64,000 bases of DNA, from the NCBI RefSeq assembly GCF_001051995.2, contig NZ_CP014646.1:248001-312000 (forward strand). The letters are read 5' to 3'. This document shows positions 9,456-17,841 of the stretch, one piece after another. The notes under the pieces were generated by a model. It was not told where the DNA came from, made no database searches, and saw only the letters and a program-made list of their open reading frames with translations. Position 1 is the first letter of the stretch. Each line of letters starts with the position of its first letter. Both the position numbers and the translations under genes were made by a program. The DNA is from Thauera humireducens (lineage in GTDB: Bacteria; Pseudomonadota; Gammaproteobacteria; Burkholderiales; Rhodocyclaceae).

Positions 9456-9483
9456 AAGGGCGCTTTTTGCGCCCTTCGTTTTC
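9456..9483 (+). terminator. Rho-independent terminator after fliE
   Basis: AAGGGCGC (9456-9463) and GCGCCCTT (9469-9476) form a perfect 8-bp stem with a TTTTT loop, followed by CGTTTTC. It ends the fliE transcript before the convergent vapC gene. Confidence 0.85.
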
Positions 9484-9513
9484 TTGCAGGCCGCCCGCCG
9501 ATCAGTGCGTGGG

Positions 9514-9948
9514 TCAGCCCTTGAGCACAGTGACCATGCTGGGCTTGAGGAACTTGCGAAAGCCCTTGTCGAAAGTCACCACATGCAGGTGATGGTGCTG
9601 TGCCGCCGCCGCGATCCAGGCGTCCGGGATGGCGTTACCCGACAGACTGTGACGGGCACACAGCGCAGTGAAGTGTGCCCACTCGCCACCGAGTGAGACC
9701 ATGCTGACGCCTGGCGCCGCGAGGACGGCATCAAGAAATGCCTGGGCGTCTTCAAGCGGCGTGGGGGTTACGAAGACCCGCGGATGGGTCACCAGCCGCA
9801 GGAAGCCGGTCGCGACCATGGGGAGCAGCGCGAGGGCTGGGCCGCTTTCACTGTTCGCGATCGCCTGCTCGAGCCAGGCGAGGGCAGACGTGTGATGCGG
9901 GTGGTCCTGCCGCGAGGCGGAGACGAGGATGTTGACGTCGGGCGTCAC
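9514..9948 (-). CDS. vapC: VapC-family PIN-domain toxin
   Basis: A 144-residue PIN-domain ribonuclease, the toxin of a type II toxin-antitoxin module. The acidic residues of the PIN fold are visible: the opening PDVNILV (Asp near residue 3), the Asp/Glu region around 66-68, the NAIPDAWIAA block (Asp near 108) and the VTFDKGF block (Asp near 126). Target RNAs cannot be told from sequence. The GTG at 9948 overlaps the antitoxin stop (GTGA), so the two are coupled with the antitoxin first. It sits convergently against fliE, inside the flagellar cluster. Confidence 0.87.
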   Translation of the reverse strand: MTPDVNILVSASRQDHPHHTSALAWLEQAIANSESGPALALLPMVATGFLRLVTHPRVFVTPTPLEDAQAFLDAVLAAPGVSMVSLGGEWAHFTALCARHSLSGNAIPDAWIAAAAQHHHLHVVTFDKGFRKFLKPSMVTVLKG

Positions 9949-10205
9949 CGCACGTCGTCCACGTCGTCGAGCGCGTCGAGCATGGCCTCGTGACGCTTGG
10001 CGTCCCGGATGTGCGGTTGGAGCCCGCCCTGTCCGGCAAACACCGGCAAGCGGATGCGGGCCGGTTCGGCGGGCGGGCGTTCAGTACTGCGCAGACGGGC
10101 AGCCAGGCCTTCCTCGATCAAGCGAGTCAGGCTGGTGTGTTCGCGCGCTGCCAGTTGCTTGGCCTGCTTGAGCAGGTTGTCGTCAATGTCGAGCGTGGTT
10201 CTCAT
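9945..10205 (-). CDS. vapB: VapB-type antitoxin
   Basis: An 86-residue protein with an N-terminal ribbon-helix-helix-like segment (MRTTLDIDDNLLKQAKQLAA), typical of VapB antitoxins that bind DNA as dimers. The acidic C-terminal tail (MLDALDDVDD) would dock into the toxin. It is encoded directly upstream of vapC with a four-base overlap. A perfect inverted repeat at 10219-10234, just upstream of the ATG, is a good operator for autoregulation. The family call rests on the N-terminal motif and on gene order. Confidence 0.85.
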   Translation of the reverse strand: MRTTLDIDDNLLKQAKQLAAREHTSLTRLIEEGLAARLRSTERPPAEPARIRLPVFAGQGGLQPHIRDAKRHEAMLDALDDVDDVR

Positions 10206-10218
10206 GGCTGAACTCCTG

Positions 10219-10234
10219 ATGCAGATTTCTGCAT
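10219..10234 (-). promoter_or_regulatory. Probable VapB operator palindrome
   Basis: ATGCAGATTTCTGCAT is an inverted repeat with 7-bp arms (ATGCAGA/TCTGCAT) and a 2-bp centre, 14 bases upstream of the vapB start. Ribbon-helix-helix antitoxins typically bind short palindromes at this place. Function is inferred from position. Confidence 0.6.
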
Positions 10235-10249
10235 AGAGTACCAGAGTGT

Positions 10250-11035
10250 TTACAGCCCACCGCGTTCCCGTGCGTTGCGCTCGCGTTCGGTGTTGAAGAT
10301 GTAGCGCTGGATGGCGTTTTCGGCGCTGCGGGGCAGGTCGGCGAAGGACAGGCCGATACGCAGCATCTGCGCACCGCTGCGTTGTTCCTGGCGGCTGATA
10401 TTGCACACGCGCAGCTGGAGCGGGATGGGGTCGAGGTTGGGCAGTCGCAGCTGACACGTTTCCAGCTGGCTGCCGATCACGAACTCGACGATGTCGGTTG
10501 GCGCCTGCAGGGCGATGCCGCCCACGCTGATGTCGAGTAGCCGGCCGACCACCTCTACGGTCGGCTCGGCGACGCCCTTGGTCCGAATCACACAGGTGGC
10601 GGCATGGCTCAGCGGCACCGACAGACGGAAGGCGTCGCGACGCTGCAGGCGGAGTATTTCGTCCGGAACCGGCGCGTAGATCACCGTGCGCCCGTCCTCG
10701 CGACCTTCTTCCAGGTCGCGCAGCACGAACTGGATACGGATGCGGTCGAGTTGCGTCACGCACACGAGCTTGGGCGCGCTGAGGACTCGGCGGTGGGTGG
10801 CCGCGTCGGGACTGGCGTCGAGGGTGAGGGTGTCCTCGTCGTCCGACAGTTCGAGCAGCGCGGTCAGGAAGGAGCCGCCATTGCCGAAATGGCCACCGAT
10901 GAGCGCGTGGTGGTCGACGATCTCCTGCAGCAGCTGGCGGACCTGGCGGCGACCGCTGAGGACGAACTTCGCGATCGTGTCGTCGTGGATTTCGGCGTCG
11001 ATGGGGGCCGGTGTGTTCTCGGCGTTCATGGTCAT
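10250..11035 (-). CDS. ycgR: YcgR-like flagellar brake protein with PilZ domain (copy 1)
   Basis: A 261-residue protein with an N-terminal YcgR domain (about 20-120) and a C-terminal PilZ domain (about 125-250). The c-di-GMP-binding signature is complete: RRDAFR at 132-137 and DISVGG at about 168-173. YcgR binds c-di-GMP and slows or biases the flagellar motor by contacting FliG/MotA. A second, diverged copy lies 11 bp upstream on the same strand, so both are probably co-transcribed. The start is the ATG at 11035 or an ATG two codons later. Confidence 0.9.
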   Translation of the reverse strand: MTMNAENTPAPIDAEIHDDTIAKFVLSGRRQVRQLLQEIVDHHALIGGHFGNGGSFLTALLELSDDEDTLTLDASPDAATHRRVLSAPKLVCVTQLDRIRIQFVLRDLEEGREDGRTVIYAPVPDEILRLQRRDAFRLSVPLSHAATCVIRTKGVAEPTVEVVGRLLDISVGGIALQAPTDIVEFVIGSQLETCQLRLPNLDPIPLQLRVCNISRQEQRSGAQMLRIGLSFADLPRSAENAIQRYIFNTERERNARERGGL

Positions 11036-11046
11036 GGTGTGTCGGA

Positions 11047-11868
11047 TCAGCCCAGGGCGCGCTGGCGCGCACTGCGTTCGCGTTCGATCTTGAGGATGTA
11101 GCGCTGGATCACCTCGTCGGCGCCGCGTGGCATGCCCGAGAACTGGCAGCCTGCACGCAGCATCTCGACGCCGTTACGGGTTGTCAGGCGGAAGAGGTTG
11201 CGCACGACAAGGCGCGCGGGAATCGGCGCGCTGTCGGGCAGCCGGATCTGGCAACCGGTGAATTCGCTTCCCGGCGCGAAGGTCACGCCTTCGGGCGGAA
11301 CGGCAATGGCCACGCCGCCGCCGCTGATGTCGATGATGCGCAGTGTCAATTCGCGTCCGTTGCCGTCGTCTTCGGGCAGCGGCACGGTACAGGTGAGCGA
11401 CTGCGTGACGGGCGCCTGCAGGCGATAGAACTCCCGCCGCTGCAGACGCAGCAACTCGGCCGGCAGCGGGGCGCGGAATGCCGGCGTGCTGCCGAAGGCT
11501 TCCAGCACGGGCCGCTCGAGACGGAACTGGATCCGCACCTTGTCGAGTTGGGTCACGCAGTCGAGCTGGGCGGCCTGCTCGATGCGGTCGTTCATCAACA
11601 CGTCGGGACTGCCGTCGAGAATCAGCGAACGCCCGTCGTCGGCGACGCGCAGGATGGCGCTGAGGAAGGCATCGGTTCCGGGCACGAGCCGCGCGCTGAG
11701 CAGCGAACGGGCGTCGACGAGCTGCCGCATGATGGACAGGATCTCGCGTTCGTTCTTCAGTACGTATTTCGAGACGTCGTCGGCCTGCAGCAGTTCGACG
11801 CGGGTCAGCTCTTGTTCGATCGCCATGAAGGGTGGGGTGGCGTTGCGGCGCATCGCGCCGTGCATCAT
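11047..11868 (-). CDS. ycgR: YcgR-like flagellar brake protein with PilZ domain (copy 2)
   Basis: Up to 273 residues with the same architecture as the neighbouring copy: YcgR N-domain, then PilZ with RREFYR (144-149) and DISGGG. Both copies share a blueprint, for example CVTQLDKVRIQF here against CVTQLDRIRIQF there, and a C-terminal block ending in QRYILKIERERSAR against QRYIFNTERERNAR, so they are tandem paralogues. Residues needed for c-di-GMP binding are present in both. The start is uncertain: ATGs at 11868 and 11826 (MAIEQELTRVELLQ) are both possible, and neither has a clear Shine-Dalgarno site. Confidence 0.88.
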   Translation of the reverse strand: MMHGAMRRNATPPFMAIEQELTRVELLQADDVSKYVLKNEREILSIMRQLVDARSLLSARLVPGTDAFLSAILRVADDGRSLILDGSPDVLMNDRIEQAAQLDCVTQLDKVRIQFRLERPVLEAFGSTPAFRAPLPAELLRLQRREFYRLQAPVTQSLTCTVPLPEDDGNGRELTLRIIDISGGGVAIAVPPEGVTFAPGSEFTGCQIRLPDSAPIPARLVVRNLFRLTTRNGVEMLRAGCQFSGMPRGADEVIQRYILKIERERSARQRALG

Positions 11869-11911
11869 TGAGTTCGACGGTGCTTATAGCACGACTCGCC
11901 GCGCGCGTGCC

Positions 11912-12253
11912 TCACTGTGGTGCATTCGCCCCTCCGGGGCGCAGGGATTCCGGCAGATCGTGCGCTGCCGGCGCCGGGCCGGCCTCGCCGCCCTGCTCGA
12001 CGCGGTACAGCCAGGCCAGCAGCTCGGCCACGGCGATGTAGAGCTGGGGCGGGATGCGGGCGTCGAGGTCGACCTGCATCAGCAGGCTCACCAGTTCGGG
12101 CGACTCATGCACATACACGCCGGCCTCGCGTGCGCGTTCGAGGATCTCGCGCGCCACCACCCCCTTGCCCTTGGCGACGACGCGTGGCGCGGCCTCGCCG
12201 GCCGTGTAGGCGAGGGCGACGGCTTCGCTGCGGCCGGACTTGGCGTCACTCAT
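11912..12253 (-). CDS. FlhB C-terminal-domain-like export switch protein
   Basis: A 113-residue soluble protein matching only the cytoplasmic C-terminal domain of FlhB (the FhlB/EscU C-domain family). The hallmark APRVVAKGKGVVAREILERA is present, followed by GVYVHESPELVSLL. The NPTH autocleavage motif of true FlhB is absent: the corresponding stretch reads GRSEAVALAY. It therefore probably acts as a non-cleaving accessory in substrate switching. It overlaps the upstream FliK-family gene by eight bases, which suggests the two proteins function together. Confidence 0.85.
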   Translation of the reverse strand: MSDAKSGRSEAVALAYTAGEAAPRVVAKGKGVVAREILERAREAGVYVHESPELVSLLMQVDLDARIPPQLYIAVAELLAWLYRVEQGGEAGPAPAAHDLPESLRPGGANAPQ

Positions 12254-13370
12254 GCTGGCGCTCCACGACCAGGCCGGTCAGCTTGACGTTGGCGGCTTCG
12301 AGCGCGGAGGCCAGGGCGGCGGCGTTGGCGTCAAGTGCGGCGATCGTGGTCTCGTCGTCGGTACGCAGGCGCAGCGCAACACCCGCGGCGGTCAGGTGCA
12401 TCTGGGCCTCGATGTTGCCCAGCCGGGGCAGCGTCAGGCGCAGCGTGGTGTTCCAGCCGGGGTCCGATGCTTCGCCCTCGCGGCCGTCGCGCTCGGGATC
12501 TTCGATGACCCATTCCATCTGCTGCCCCGGCCAGGCTTGGCCCTGCCACACGTACTGGTTCGTGGCCAGCGCGTCGAGTTGCTGGTGGACCAGCGGCAGC
12601 AGACGTTCCGGGATCGGGTTGGCGCGCACCGGCGCAGCTTCATCCGTCGCGGCACGCGCGGCGGCGCCGGCGTGTTCGCTGCCTTCGGCTGCGGCGGCCT
12701 GGGCGTTGGGCGCCGCAGTCTGTGGCGTCGACGTCGCAGGGGCGGACGTGCCGGCGGGCCGGCCAGTCGCCGTCTGTGCGGCGGCAGCCTGTGCCTGCGG
12801 CTCGCGCATCAGGCTGGCGGTGTCCCGTGCGCCCATCACCCACTGAGCCTGATGGGACTCGTAGAACAGACCGCTCTGTCCCAGCGCCTGACGCAGCAGC
12901 GGCGCGAGCTGGGCGCCACTGGTGGGCGGGGAGGCGAGCAGGGGCTGGTTGGCGGCAAGGCTTGCCGGCTGCGGCGTAGGCTGCCCGGTGAGCAGGAAGC
13001 TGATCAGCCGCCCGGTCTGGCTCAGCGCCGGCTGGGCCGAAGCGTTCGCGTTCGCCGCCGTTTCGGTGCCGACGATGCGTGCGAAAACGGCGCGCGGCGT
13101 GACCTGCGCGACCTCCAGTTCCAGGGTGTCGCCGGACTTGGCGGCGGTGTTCAGCGACAGCGTCATCTGCTGCCCGGCCACGATCGCGCGGAAGGTGCCA
13201 TCGGGCAGCGTACGCTGCAAGGTAGCGAAAAAGCGCTGGCCCGGCACCAGCTCGGGCAGCTGGGCCTGGATCTCCCGCGCGCGCTGCAGTCCGGCGACCG
13301 GCGGCTCGGTGTTGAAGAAGCTCGCCTCGTTGATGAGGCGCAGGCGCGCAGCGAGGTCGGCGGGGATCAT
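12246..13370 (-). CDS. FliK-family hook-length control-like protein
   Basis: A 374-residue protein with a variable Ala/Gln/Thr-rich middle (about 140-240) and a C-terminal Flg_hook-like domain (about 280-370: GWNTTLRLTLPRLGNIEAQM, then GVALRLRTDDETT and a helical end). FliK C-domains interact with FlhB to switch export from hook to filament substrates. This is a second FliK-like protein besides the one at the window start. It overlaps an FlhB-C-domain gene, so the two may form a dedicated switch pair. Its cellular role is not established from sequence. Confidence 0.75.
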   Translation of the reverse strand: MIPADLAARLRLINEASFFNTEPPVAGLQRAREIQAQLPELVPGQRFFATLQRTLPDGTFRAIVAGQQMTLSLNTAAKSGDTLELEVAQVTPRAVFARIVGTETAANANASAQPALSQTGRLISFLLTGQPTPQPASLAANQPLLASPPTSGAQLAPLLRQALGQSGLFYESHQAQWVMGARDTASLMREPQAQAAAAQTATGRPAGTSAPATSTPQTAAPNAQAAAAEGSEHAGAAARAATDEAAPVRANPIPERLLPLVHQQLDALATNQYVWQGQAWPGQQMEWVIEDPERDGREGEASDPGWNTTLRLTLPRLGNIEAQMHLTAAGVALRLRTDDETTIAALDANAAALASALEAANVKLTGLVVERQHE

Positions 13371-13407
13371 GGCGAGACTGTCCTGTCCTTCAGACGGTCA
13401 GCGTGTC

Positions 13408-13722
13408 TCAGCCACCGTAGGCGTTGCGCATCGCCCGACCCTTGACAGAGCCGGAGAGCAGCTTGCGGGTGCTTTCAAGTGCGGGCTCGGCATGGAGGCG
13501 GATTGCGCGGTCGAGATCCAGGATTTCGGTGACGAGCTGCTGCAGCGCGACCGCGTCATCCGGCGAAAGCGCCACAGGTTGTAAACTCTCCTCTGCAGTG
13601 CGGCGCACCGACGCGGCCTCCCGCTCGAAGTCGGCGAGCGAATCCCAGTCGCCGGCTTCCGCAGCGGCATTCATCTGCTGGTAGAGGACGAGCAGTTCGC
13701 GGGCGACGATCGGGGTCAGCAT
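13408..13722 (-). CDS. fliT: FliT-like flagellar chaperone
   Basis: A 104-residue, all-helical small protein starting at an ATG at 13722. Size, composition and position directly after fliS match FliT, the export chaperone of the cap protein FliD. Sequence conservation in FliT is weak, so the call depends strongly on the fliD-fliS-fliT order. It is separated from fliS by about 15 bp and from the FliK-like gene by about 38 bp. Confidence 0.8.
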   Translation of the reverse strand: MLTPIVARELLVLYQQMNAAAEAGDWDSLADFEREAASVRRTAEESLQPVALSPDDAVALQQLVTEILDLDRAIRLHAEPALESTRKLLSGSVKGRAMRNAYGG

Positions 13723-13737
13723 CTCGATTCCAATGGC

Positions 13738-14142
13738 TCAGCCTGAGACCTGATCGGCAATGGCGGCCCAGGCCTCGCGCAGACTCTCGAGCAGGCCGAT
13801 GACCTCGTCGAGCGCAGCCTGGTTGTTATGCAGATTTGCATGCAGCAGGCGGTCGGCCATGTATTCGTACAGCGCGTCGAGTCGTTCCGCGAGTTCCCCG
13901 CCAGCCTTGAGGTCCAGGCTGACCTTGAGGCCGTTCATGACGATGTCGATGGCCTTGGAGATGGACTTGCCCTTGGTCGGGATGTCCTTGCCCTGCATCG
14001 CGACACTTGCGGTGCGCAGGGCGACCAGGGCGCCGTCGTACAGCATCAGGATCAGCTTGTGCGGCGAGGCCGATTCGACGCTCGTCTGGTTGCCGACGCG
14101 GGCATAGGCCGCGGCACGATTGGCGAAGGAGGTTCCGAACAT
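13738..14142 (-). CDS. fliS: Flagellin export chaperone FliS
   Basis: A 134-residue helical chaperone that binds the C terminus of flagellin and prevents premature polymerisation in the cytoplasm. Family signatures are visible: the N-terminal AAAYARVGNQTSVESASPHK, then LILMLYDGAL and the YEYMADRLLHANLHNN block. The ATG is at 14142. It lies 17 bp downstream of fliD and 15 bp upstream of fliT in the same operon. Confidence 0.96.
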   Translation of the reverse strand: MFGTSFANRAAAYARVGNQTSVESASPHKLILMLYDGALVALRTASVAMQGKDIPTKGKSISKAIDIVMNGLKVSLDLKAGGELAERLDALYEYMADRLLHANLHNNQAALDEVIGLLESLREAWAAIADQVSG

Positions 14143-14159
14143 GGAGATCTGTCTCCGGA

Positions 14160-15587
14160 TTACTTGGACTTGCTGATGGAGGGCAGGTTGGCCAGTTGTT
14201 GCGAAAGATAGGTGCTGGTCTGCGTCAGACCGTTGAGCAAGGTGTCGAGATTGGAGTACTGCAGGCGATAACGCTCTTCCATTTTCGCCAGCCGAGCTTC
14301 CATGGTGTCGTACTGCTTGGTTAGCGACTTGATGGTTGAGTTGATGCCTTCTGTGCGGCTGTTGAGCAGGCCATCGCTGGCAATGAATCCTTCCAGGCGT
14401 GCGCCGAAAGTCGCTGCGAAGCCCTGCACCCCATCCTTGCCGGCGAAGAACGAAGCAACGTCTTTGCTCGTGTCGTTCAGGGCTGCGGTGAATTTGCCGC
14501 CGTCGAGCGAAAGCTTCCCGTCTTTGCCGAAGCTGACGCCAACCTGCGACAACGAGCTTGCACCCGTGAGACCAGCGATGGATGCGCCCAGCGCGTTGCG
14601 CAACTGGCTCTGGATGTTGCGCGCCGTGGAGTCGCCCGTCAGCGCGGCGCCGGCCTTGGTCTCGGCGTTGTACGACGTCAAGCTGGACAATGTGCTGGCG
14701 ACCTCGTTGTAGGCCTTCACGAACGCCTCGACGGCAGTTTTTGCCGCACTCTGGTCTTCGCTGACGGAGAGCGTGCCGGTCAGGCTGGTCGCGGGAGCGA
14801 CGGGTTCCTTCGTCAGCGTGATCGTCACATCATCGATGACGTCGGTGATGGTGTTCTTGCCGCGCGTGACCTCGATGCCGTCGACGCGGATGCGGGCATC
14901 CTGTGCCGCCTGTACCGAGTACATCGGGTCGGTTGGTGCCGCTGTCGCCGCGGGGTCGAAGCTCAGGCCCGCAAGGCCATCTTCACCTGTCAGCTTGAAG
15001 GCCATGTTGGCGCCTGTGGCCGTGCCACTCAGCACCAGCTGCTTCGTCGTACCGTTGTTGATGATGTTGGCCTTGACGCCGAGTGACGCGTCGCCGTTGA
15101 TGGCATCGCGCAACTCCTCGAGGGTGCTGCCTTCGAACTCGAGGCTGGCCGTGCGGGGCGGGCTGTCGCTCTCGAAAGTCTTGCCCGAGCCGTCATCCTT
15201 CACCGTGCCGAACTCGATGCTCAGCTTGCCGGCTGCCGGCGTGAAGGTGCCGGTCGTCGGCGTCGAAACACGCTGGATCTTGGCCATCTGCAACACGTCG
15301 ACCGCAAAGCTCCCAACCGCCGCACCCGCGCCGGAACTGGCGGTGAATCCCGCATCGCCCGCCACGCTGGCCTTGGTTGCGGAAAACTTGGTGGCGGTCT
15401 TGAGCCCGTCGGTGGCTGTCTGCAGGGAGGACAGCGCGCTCTTGATCTGGCCGAAAGCGGAAAGTTTTGCCTGGTAGCTGGCTTCCTTCTGCGCCAAAAG
15501 GGTCAATGGCCGGCTTTCGACCGACATCAGTCCGCTGACGATCGCGTTTACGTCGATGATCGAACCACCGCTCGTGATCGTTGCCAT
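14160..15587 (-). CDS. fliD: Flagellar filament capping protein FliD (HAP2)
   Basis: A 475-residue secreted cap protein that guides flagellin folding at the filament tip. It shows the N-terminal FliD_N helix region (IIDVNAIVSGLMSVESRPLT), a variable centre with Ig-like D2/D3 domains, and a C-terminal FliD_C coiled-coil region (KSLTKQYDTMEARLAKMEER). Length is typical for beta- and gammaproteobacteria. It is preceded by flaG (28 bp gap) and followed by fliS and fliT, forming a late flagellar operon. Confidence 0.96.
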   Translation of the reverse strand: MATITSGGSIIDVNAIVSGLMSVESRPLTLLAQKEASYQAKLSAFGQIKSALSSLQTATDGLKTATKFSATKASVAGDAGFTASSGAGAAVGSFAVDVLQMAKIQRVSTPTTGTFTPAAGKLSIEFGTVKDDGSGKTFESDSPPRTASLEFEGSTLEELRDAINGDASLGVKANIINNGTTKQLVLSGTATGANMAFKLTGEDGLAGLSFDPAATAAPTDPMYSVQAAQDARIRVDGIEVTRGKNTITDVIDDVTITLTKEPVAPATSLTGTLSVSEDQSAAKTAVEAFVKAYNEVASTLSSLTSYNAETKAGAALTGDSTARNIQSQLRNALGASIAGLTGASSLSQVGVSFGKDGKLSLDGGKFTAALNDTSKDVASFFAGKDGVQGFAATFGARLEGFIASDGLLNSRTEGINSTIKSLTKQYDTMEARLAKMEERYRLQYSNLDTLLNGLTQTSTYLSQQLANLPSISKSK

Positions 15588-15614
15588 GTCGGGTCCTCCT
15601 TTCTGCTATGCGGG

Positions 15615-16046
15615 TCAGGCCTTCTGTTCGACCAGCAGGCCTTGCAACTTGTCCAGCGCCTTCGCGATGGAAATGATCTCTTCCGAAGGAATCTGGCGGA
15701 TCACTTCGTCCGTGCTGGCATCAACGACCTTGACGATCGTTTTGCCGGTGTCTTCGTCGATGGAGAAAAGCAAATCCTGTGCCACCGGCGCAATCGCGTT
15801 GCGCACCTCTTCCATGGCCTGTTGGACCTGCTCGAGCGCTACGGGTTTGGCCGGAGCCTTGGCTTCGTCTGTCAAGACTGCAAGCCCGGGCCTGATGCCG
15901 GCGGCGGCTGCCGCTATCGAAGCATCCATCGGAACTGATGACTGCTCGCTCGCGGAAGGCTTCCCGAGCGTCTGGCCGCGTGGGCCTGACGCAGTCGACG
16001 CCATGCTGTCAGTTGGCATCGACGTGTTGATCGATGGGATGTTCAT
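15615..16046 (-). CDS. flaG: FlaG-family filament-length protein
   Basis: A 143-residue protein with a disordered N-terminal half and the conserved FlaG C-terminal domain (about 75-140: LLFSIDEDTGKTIVKVVDAS, then DEVIRQIPSEEIISIAKALD). FlaG proteins affect filament length or stability and normally sit between fliC and fliD, as here. The ATG at 16046 is preferred because AAGGGTG lies eight bases upstream; a GTG three codons earlier is less likely. Confidence 0.9.
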   Translation of the reverse strand: MNIPSINTSMPTDSMASTASGPRGQTLGKPSASEQSSVPMDASIAAAAAGIRPGLAVLTDEAKAPAKPVALEQVQQAMEEVRNAIAPVAQDLLFSIDEDTGKTIVKVVDASTDEVIRQIPSEEIISIAKALDKLQGLLVEQKA

Positions 16047-16067
16047 TGTGGTCACCCTTATGGTGTA

Positions 16068-16099
16068 ACGGCGCGGGGCCCTTGCGAACCCCGCGCCGT
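16068..16099 (-). terminator. Strong GC hairpin downstream of the first flagellin
   Basis: ACGGCGCGGGG (16068-16078) pairs perfectly with CCCCGCGCCGT (16089-16099) around a 10-base loop. It lies 25 bases after the flagellin stop. There is no U tract, so it may act as an mRNA-stabilising 3' end or partial terminator that sets flagellin apart from flaG-fliD expression. Confidence 0.55.
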
Positions 16100-16123
16100 G
16101 CCTAGCGACTTAGGCTACTCCGC

Positions 16124-17605
16124 TTAACCGAGCAGCGAAAGCACGTTCTGCGGCAGGGCGTTGGCCTGCGAGAGCATCGCTGTGCCGGCCTGCTGCAGGA
16201 TCTGCGCGCGGGTCAGGTTGGCGGTTTCCGATGCGAAGTCGGTGTCGCGGATACGGCTGCGGGAGGCGGCCATGTTCTCCGACGTGGTCTGCAGGTTGGC
16301 GATGGTGGTTTCGAAGCGCGACTGCAGAGCGCCGAACTTGGCGCGTTGGCCATTCACTGCCGCAAGGGCGGAGTCGACCATTGCGAGCGTGCGCTGTGCC
16401 GAGTCCACCGAACTCACGTCCAGATCACTGACCTTCTGCAACTGACCCGCTGCGGCTGTCGCGGAGAAAAAGTCGGTCGTGTTCGCAGCTGCGAGGCTGA
16501 ACGACTTCTCCGAATCGAGCACAAGTTGACCAGTTGCCACTGCGGTAGCGCCTGCTGCCGTCGAGGTGCCGCCGACCGTTGCGGTGGCCGAGCCACTCGC
16601 CGCGTTCGCGACGGTGATGTTCTCGCCGTTCGCATTCAGCAGCGTGATGCCGTTACCGCCGTCATTGACGCGGGCGGTCACGCCGGTCTTGGCGGCGACG
16701 TCGTTGAAAGCATTCACGGCAGAGGCCAGACCGTCCTTGTCTACCGAGGCTCCCAGTGTGAAGGAGATGGTGACCGCCGTCGAGTTGTCCGAGGTGACGT
16801 CGAACTTGTAGGACGTATTGGCCGCCATCGCGGTCACGTCGATCTCGGTCTTGGCCGAAGCAGTCACGCCGGTCTTGCCGGTTTCGCCGTTGATCTGCTC
16901 GGCCGCCTTCTTGGCCGAGGCGCCGGCCGCGATCGTGACCGTGGCCGAACCGGTGGCACCGCTGATCGTGATGGCGCCGCCGGCGACACGGCTGGTCGCC
17001 GCCGCGTTGGAAGCGATTGCGTTCGCGGTGCTGCCCTTGGTCAAGTCGCCCTTCGCGCCGGCATCCGTAGCAGCCTTCGAGCCGATCCGGTAGTTGCCGT
17101 ACTGGTTGGTGGAGAAGTTGGCGGTGCTGGCCGAGATCGACTGACCGGCGTTGGCGCCGACCTGGAAAGTGGCGGTGCCGAAGGAGCCGTCGAGCAGCTT
17201 GGAACCGTTGAACTCGGTCGTCTTGGCGATGCGGTCGAGTTCGGCGGTGAGCTGGTTGACTTCGGCGTTCAGGGCCTGGCGGTCCGAGGCGGAGTTGGTC
17301 GCGTTGGACGACTGCACGGCCAGTTCGCGGATGCGCTGCAGGATGTCGCCCGAGGACTGCAGTGCGCCTTCGGCGGTCTGCGCGAGCGAGATGCCGTCGT
17401 TGGCGTTGCGGCGGGCTTGGTCAAGGCCGCGGATCTGGGCGCTGAAGCGCTCGGAGATCGCGAGGCCGGCGGCGTCATCCTTGGCACTGTTGATGCGAAG
17501 ACCCGAGGACAGACGCTGCAGGGAGGTGTTCAGCGAGTTTGCTGACTGGTTCAGGTTACGTTGTGCGTTGAGCGACTGAACGTTGGTGTTGATCACTTGT
17601 GCCAT
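16124..17605 (-). CDS. fliC: Flagellin (first copy)
   Basis: A 493-residue filament protein exported by the type III apparatus. The conserved N-terminal D0/D1 block ([20 protein letters not shown]) and the C-terminal block ([20 protein letters not shown], then [11 protein letters not shown]) are intact. The central third is Ala/Thr/Ser/Gly-rich, as in surface-exposed and often O-glycosylated flagellin domains. It is paralogous to the flagellin at 33990-35471, with the same length and closely similar ends. A sigma-28-type promoter lies about 100 bp upstream. Confidence 0.97.
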   Translation of the reverse strand: MAQVINTNVQSLNAQRNLNQSANSLNTSLQRLSSGLRINSAKDDAAGLAISERFSAQIRGLDQARRNANDGISLAQTAEGALQSSGDILQRIRELAVQSSNATNSASDRQALNAEVNQLTAELDRIAKTTEFNGSKLLDGSFGTATFQVGANAGQSISASTANFSTNQYGNYRIGSKAATDAGAKGDLTKGSTANAIASNAAATSRVAGGAITISGATGSATVTIAAGASAKKAAEQINGETGKTGVTASAKTEIDVTAMAANTSYKFDVTSDNSTAVTISFTLGASVDKDGLASAVNAFNDVAAKTGVTARVNDGGNGITLLNANGENITVANAASGSATATVGGTSTAAGATAVATGQLVLDSEKSFSLAAANTTDFFSATAAAGQLQKVSDLDVSSVDSAQRTLAMVDSALAAVNGQRAKFGALQSRFETTIANLQTTSENMAASRSRIRDTDFASETANLTRAQILQQAGTAMLSQANALPQNVLSLLG

Positions 17606-17706
17606 GATTTTTCTCCGCTAGAGAAGTATCAAAAATGGTCCGGCGGTGGCCGGGCTGTTCCATGCGAGCCAGCTTTCTGAACCTGCCAGCTGCACTCTTG
17701 GAACCT

Positions 17707-17733
17707 TTAACGGAGCGTTCTCGCCAAACTTTA
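17707..17733 (-). promoter_or_regulatory. Sigma-28 (FliA) promoter of the first flagellin
   Basis: Read on the minus strand, TAAAGTTT (17733-17726), an 11-base spacer and TCCGTTAA (17714-17707) match the enteric FliA consensus TAAAGTTT-N11-GCCGATAA. The -35 is perfect and the -10 matches at six of eight. It lies about 100 bases upstream of the flagellin ATG. Confidence 0.85.
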
Positions 17734-17780
17734 GGAGAATTCGCAGGAGGGGGGATGGGGCTGCGCGGCAACATGTCCGC

Positions 17781-17808
17781 TTGCGTTTAGGCCGGCGGTT
17801 ACTATTCT
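17781..17808 (+). promoter_or_regulatory. Possible sigma-70 promoter of the TPR/OGT gene
   Basis: TTGCGT (17781-17786), a 16-base spacer and TATTCT (17803-17808) lie 33 bases upstream of the ATG at 17842. GAAGG sits about eight bases before the ATG. The match is moderate. Confidence 0.45.
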
Positions 17809-17841
17809 TGCCCGCTGGGTTCTATACGGGAAGGTGCACCA

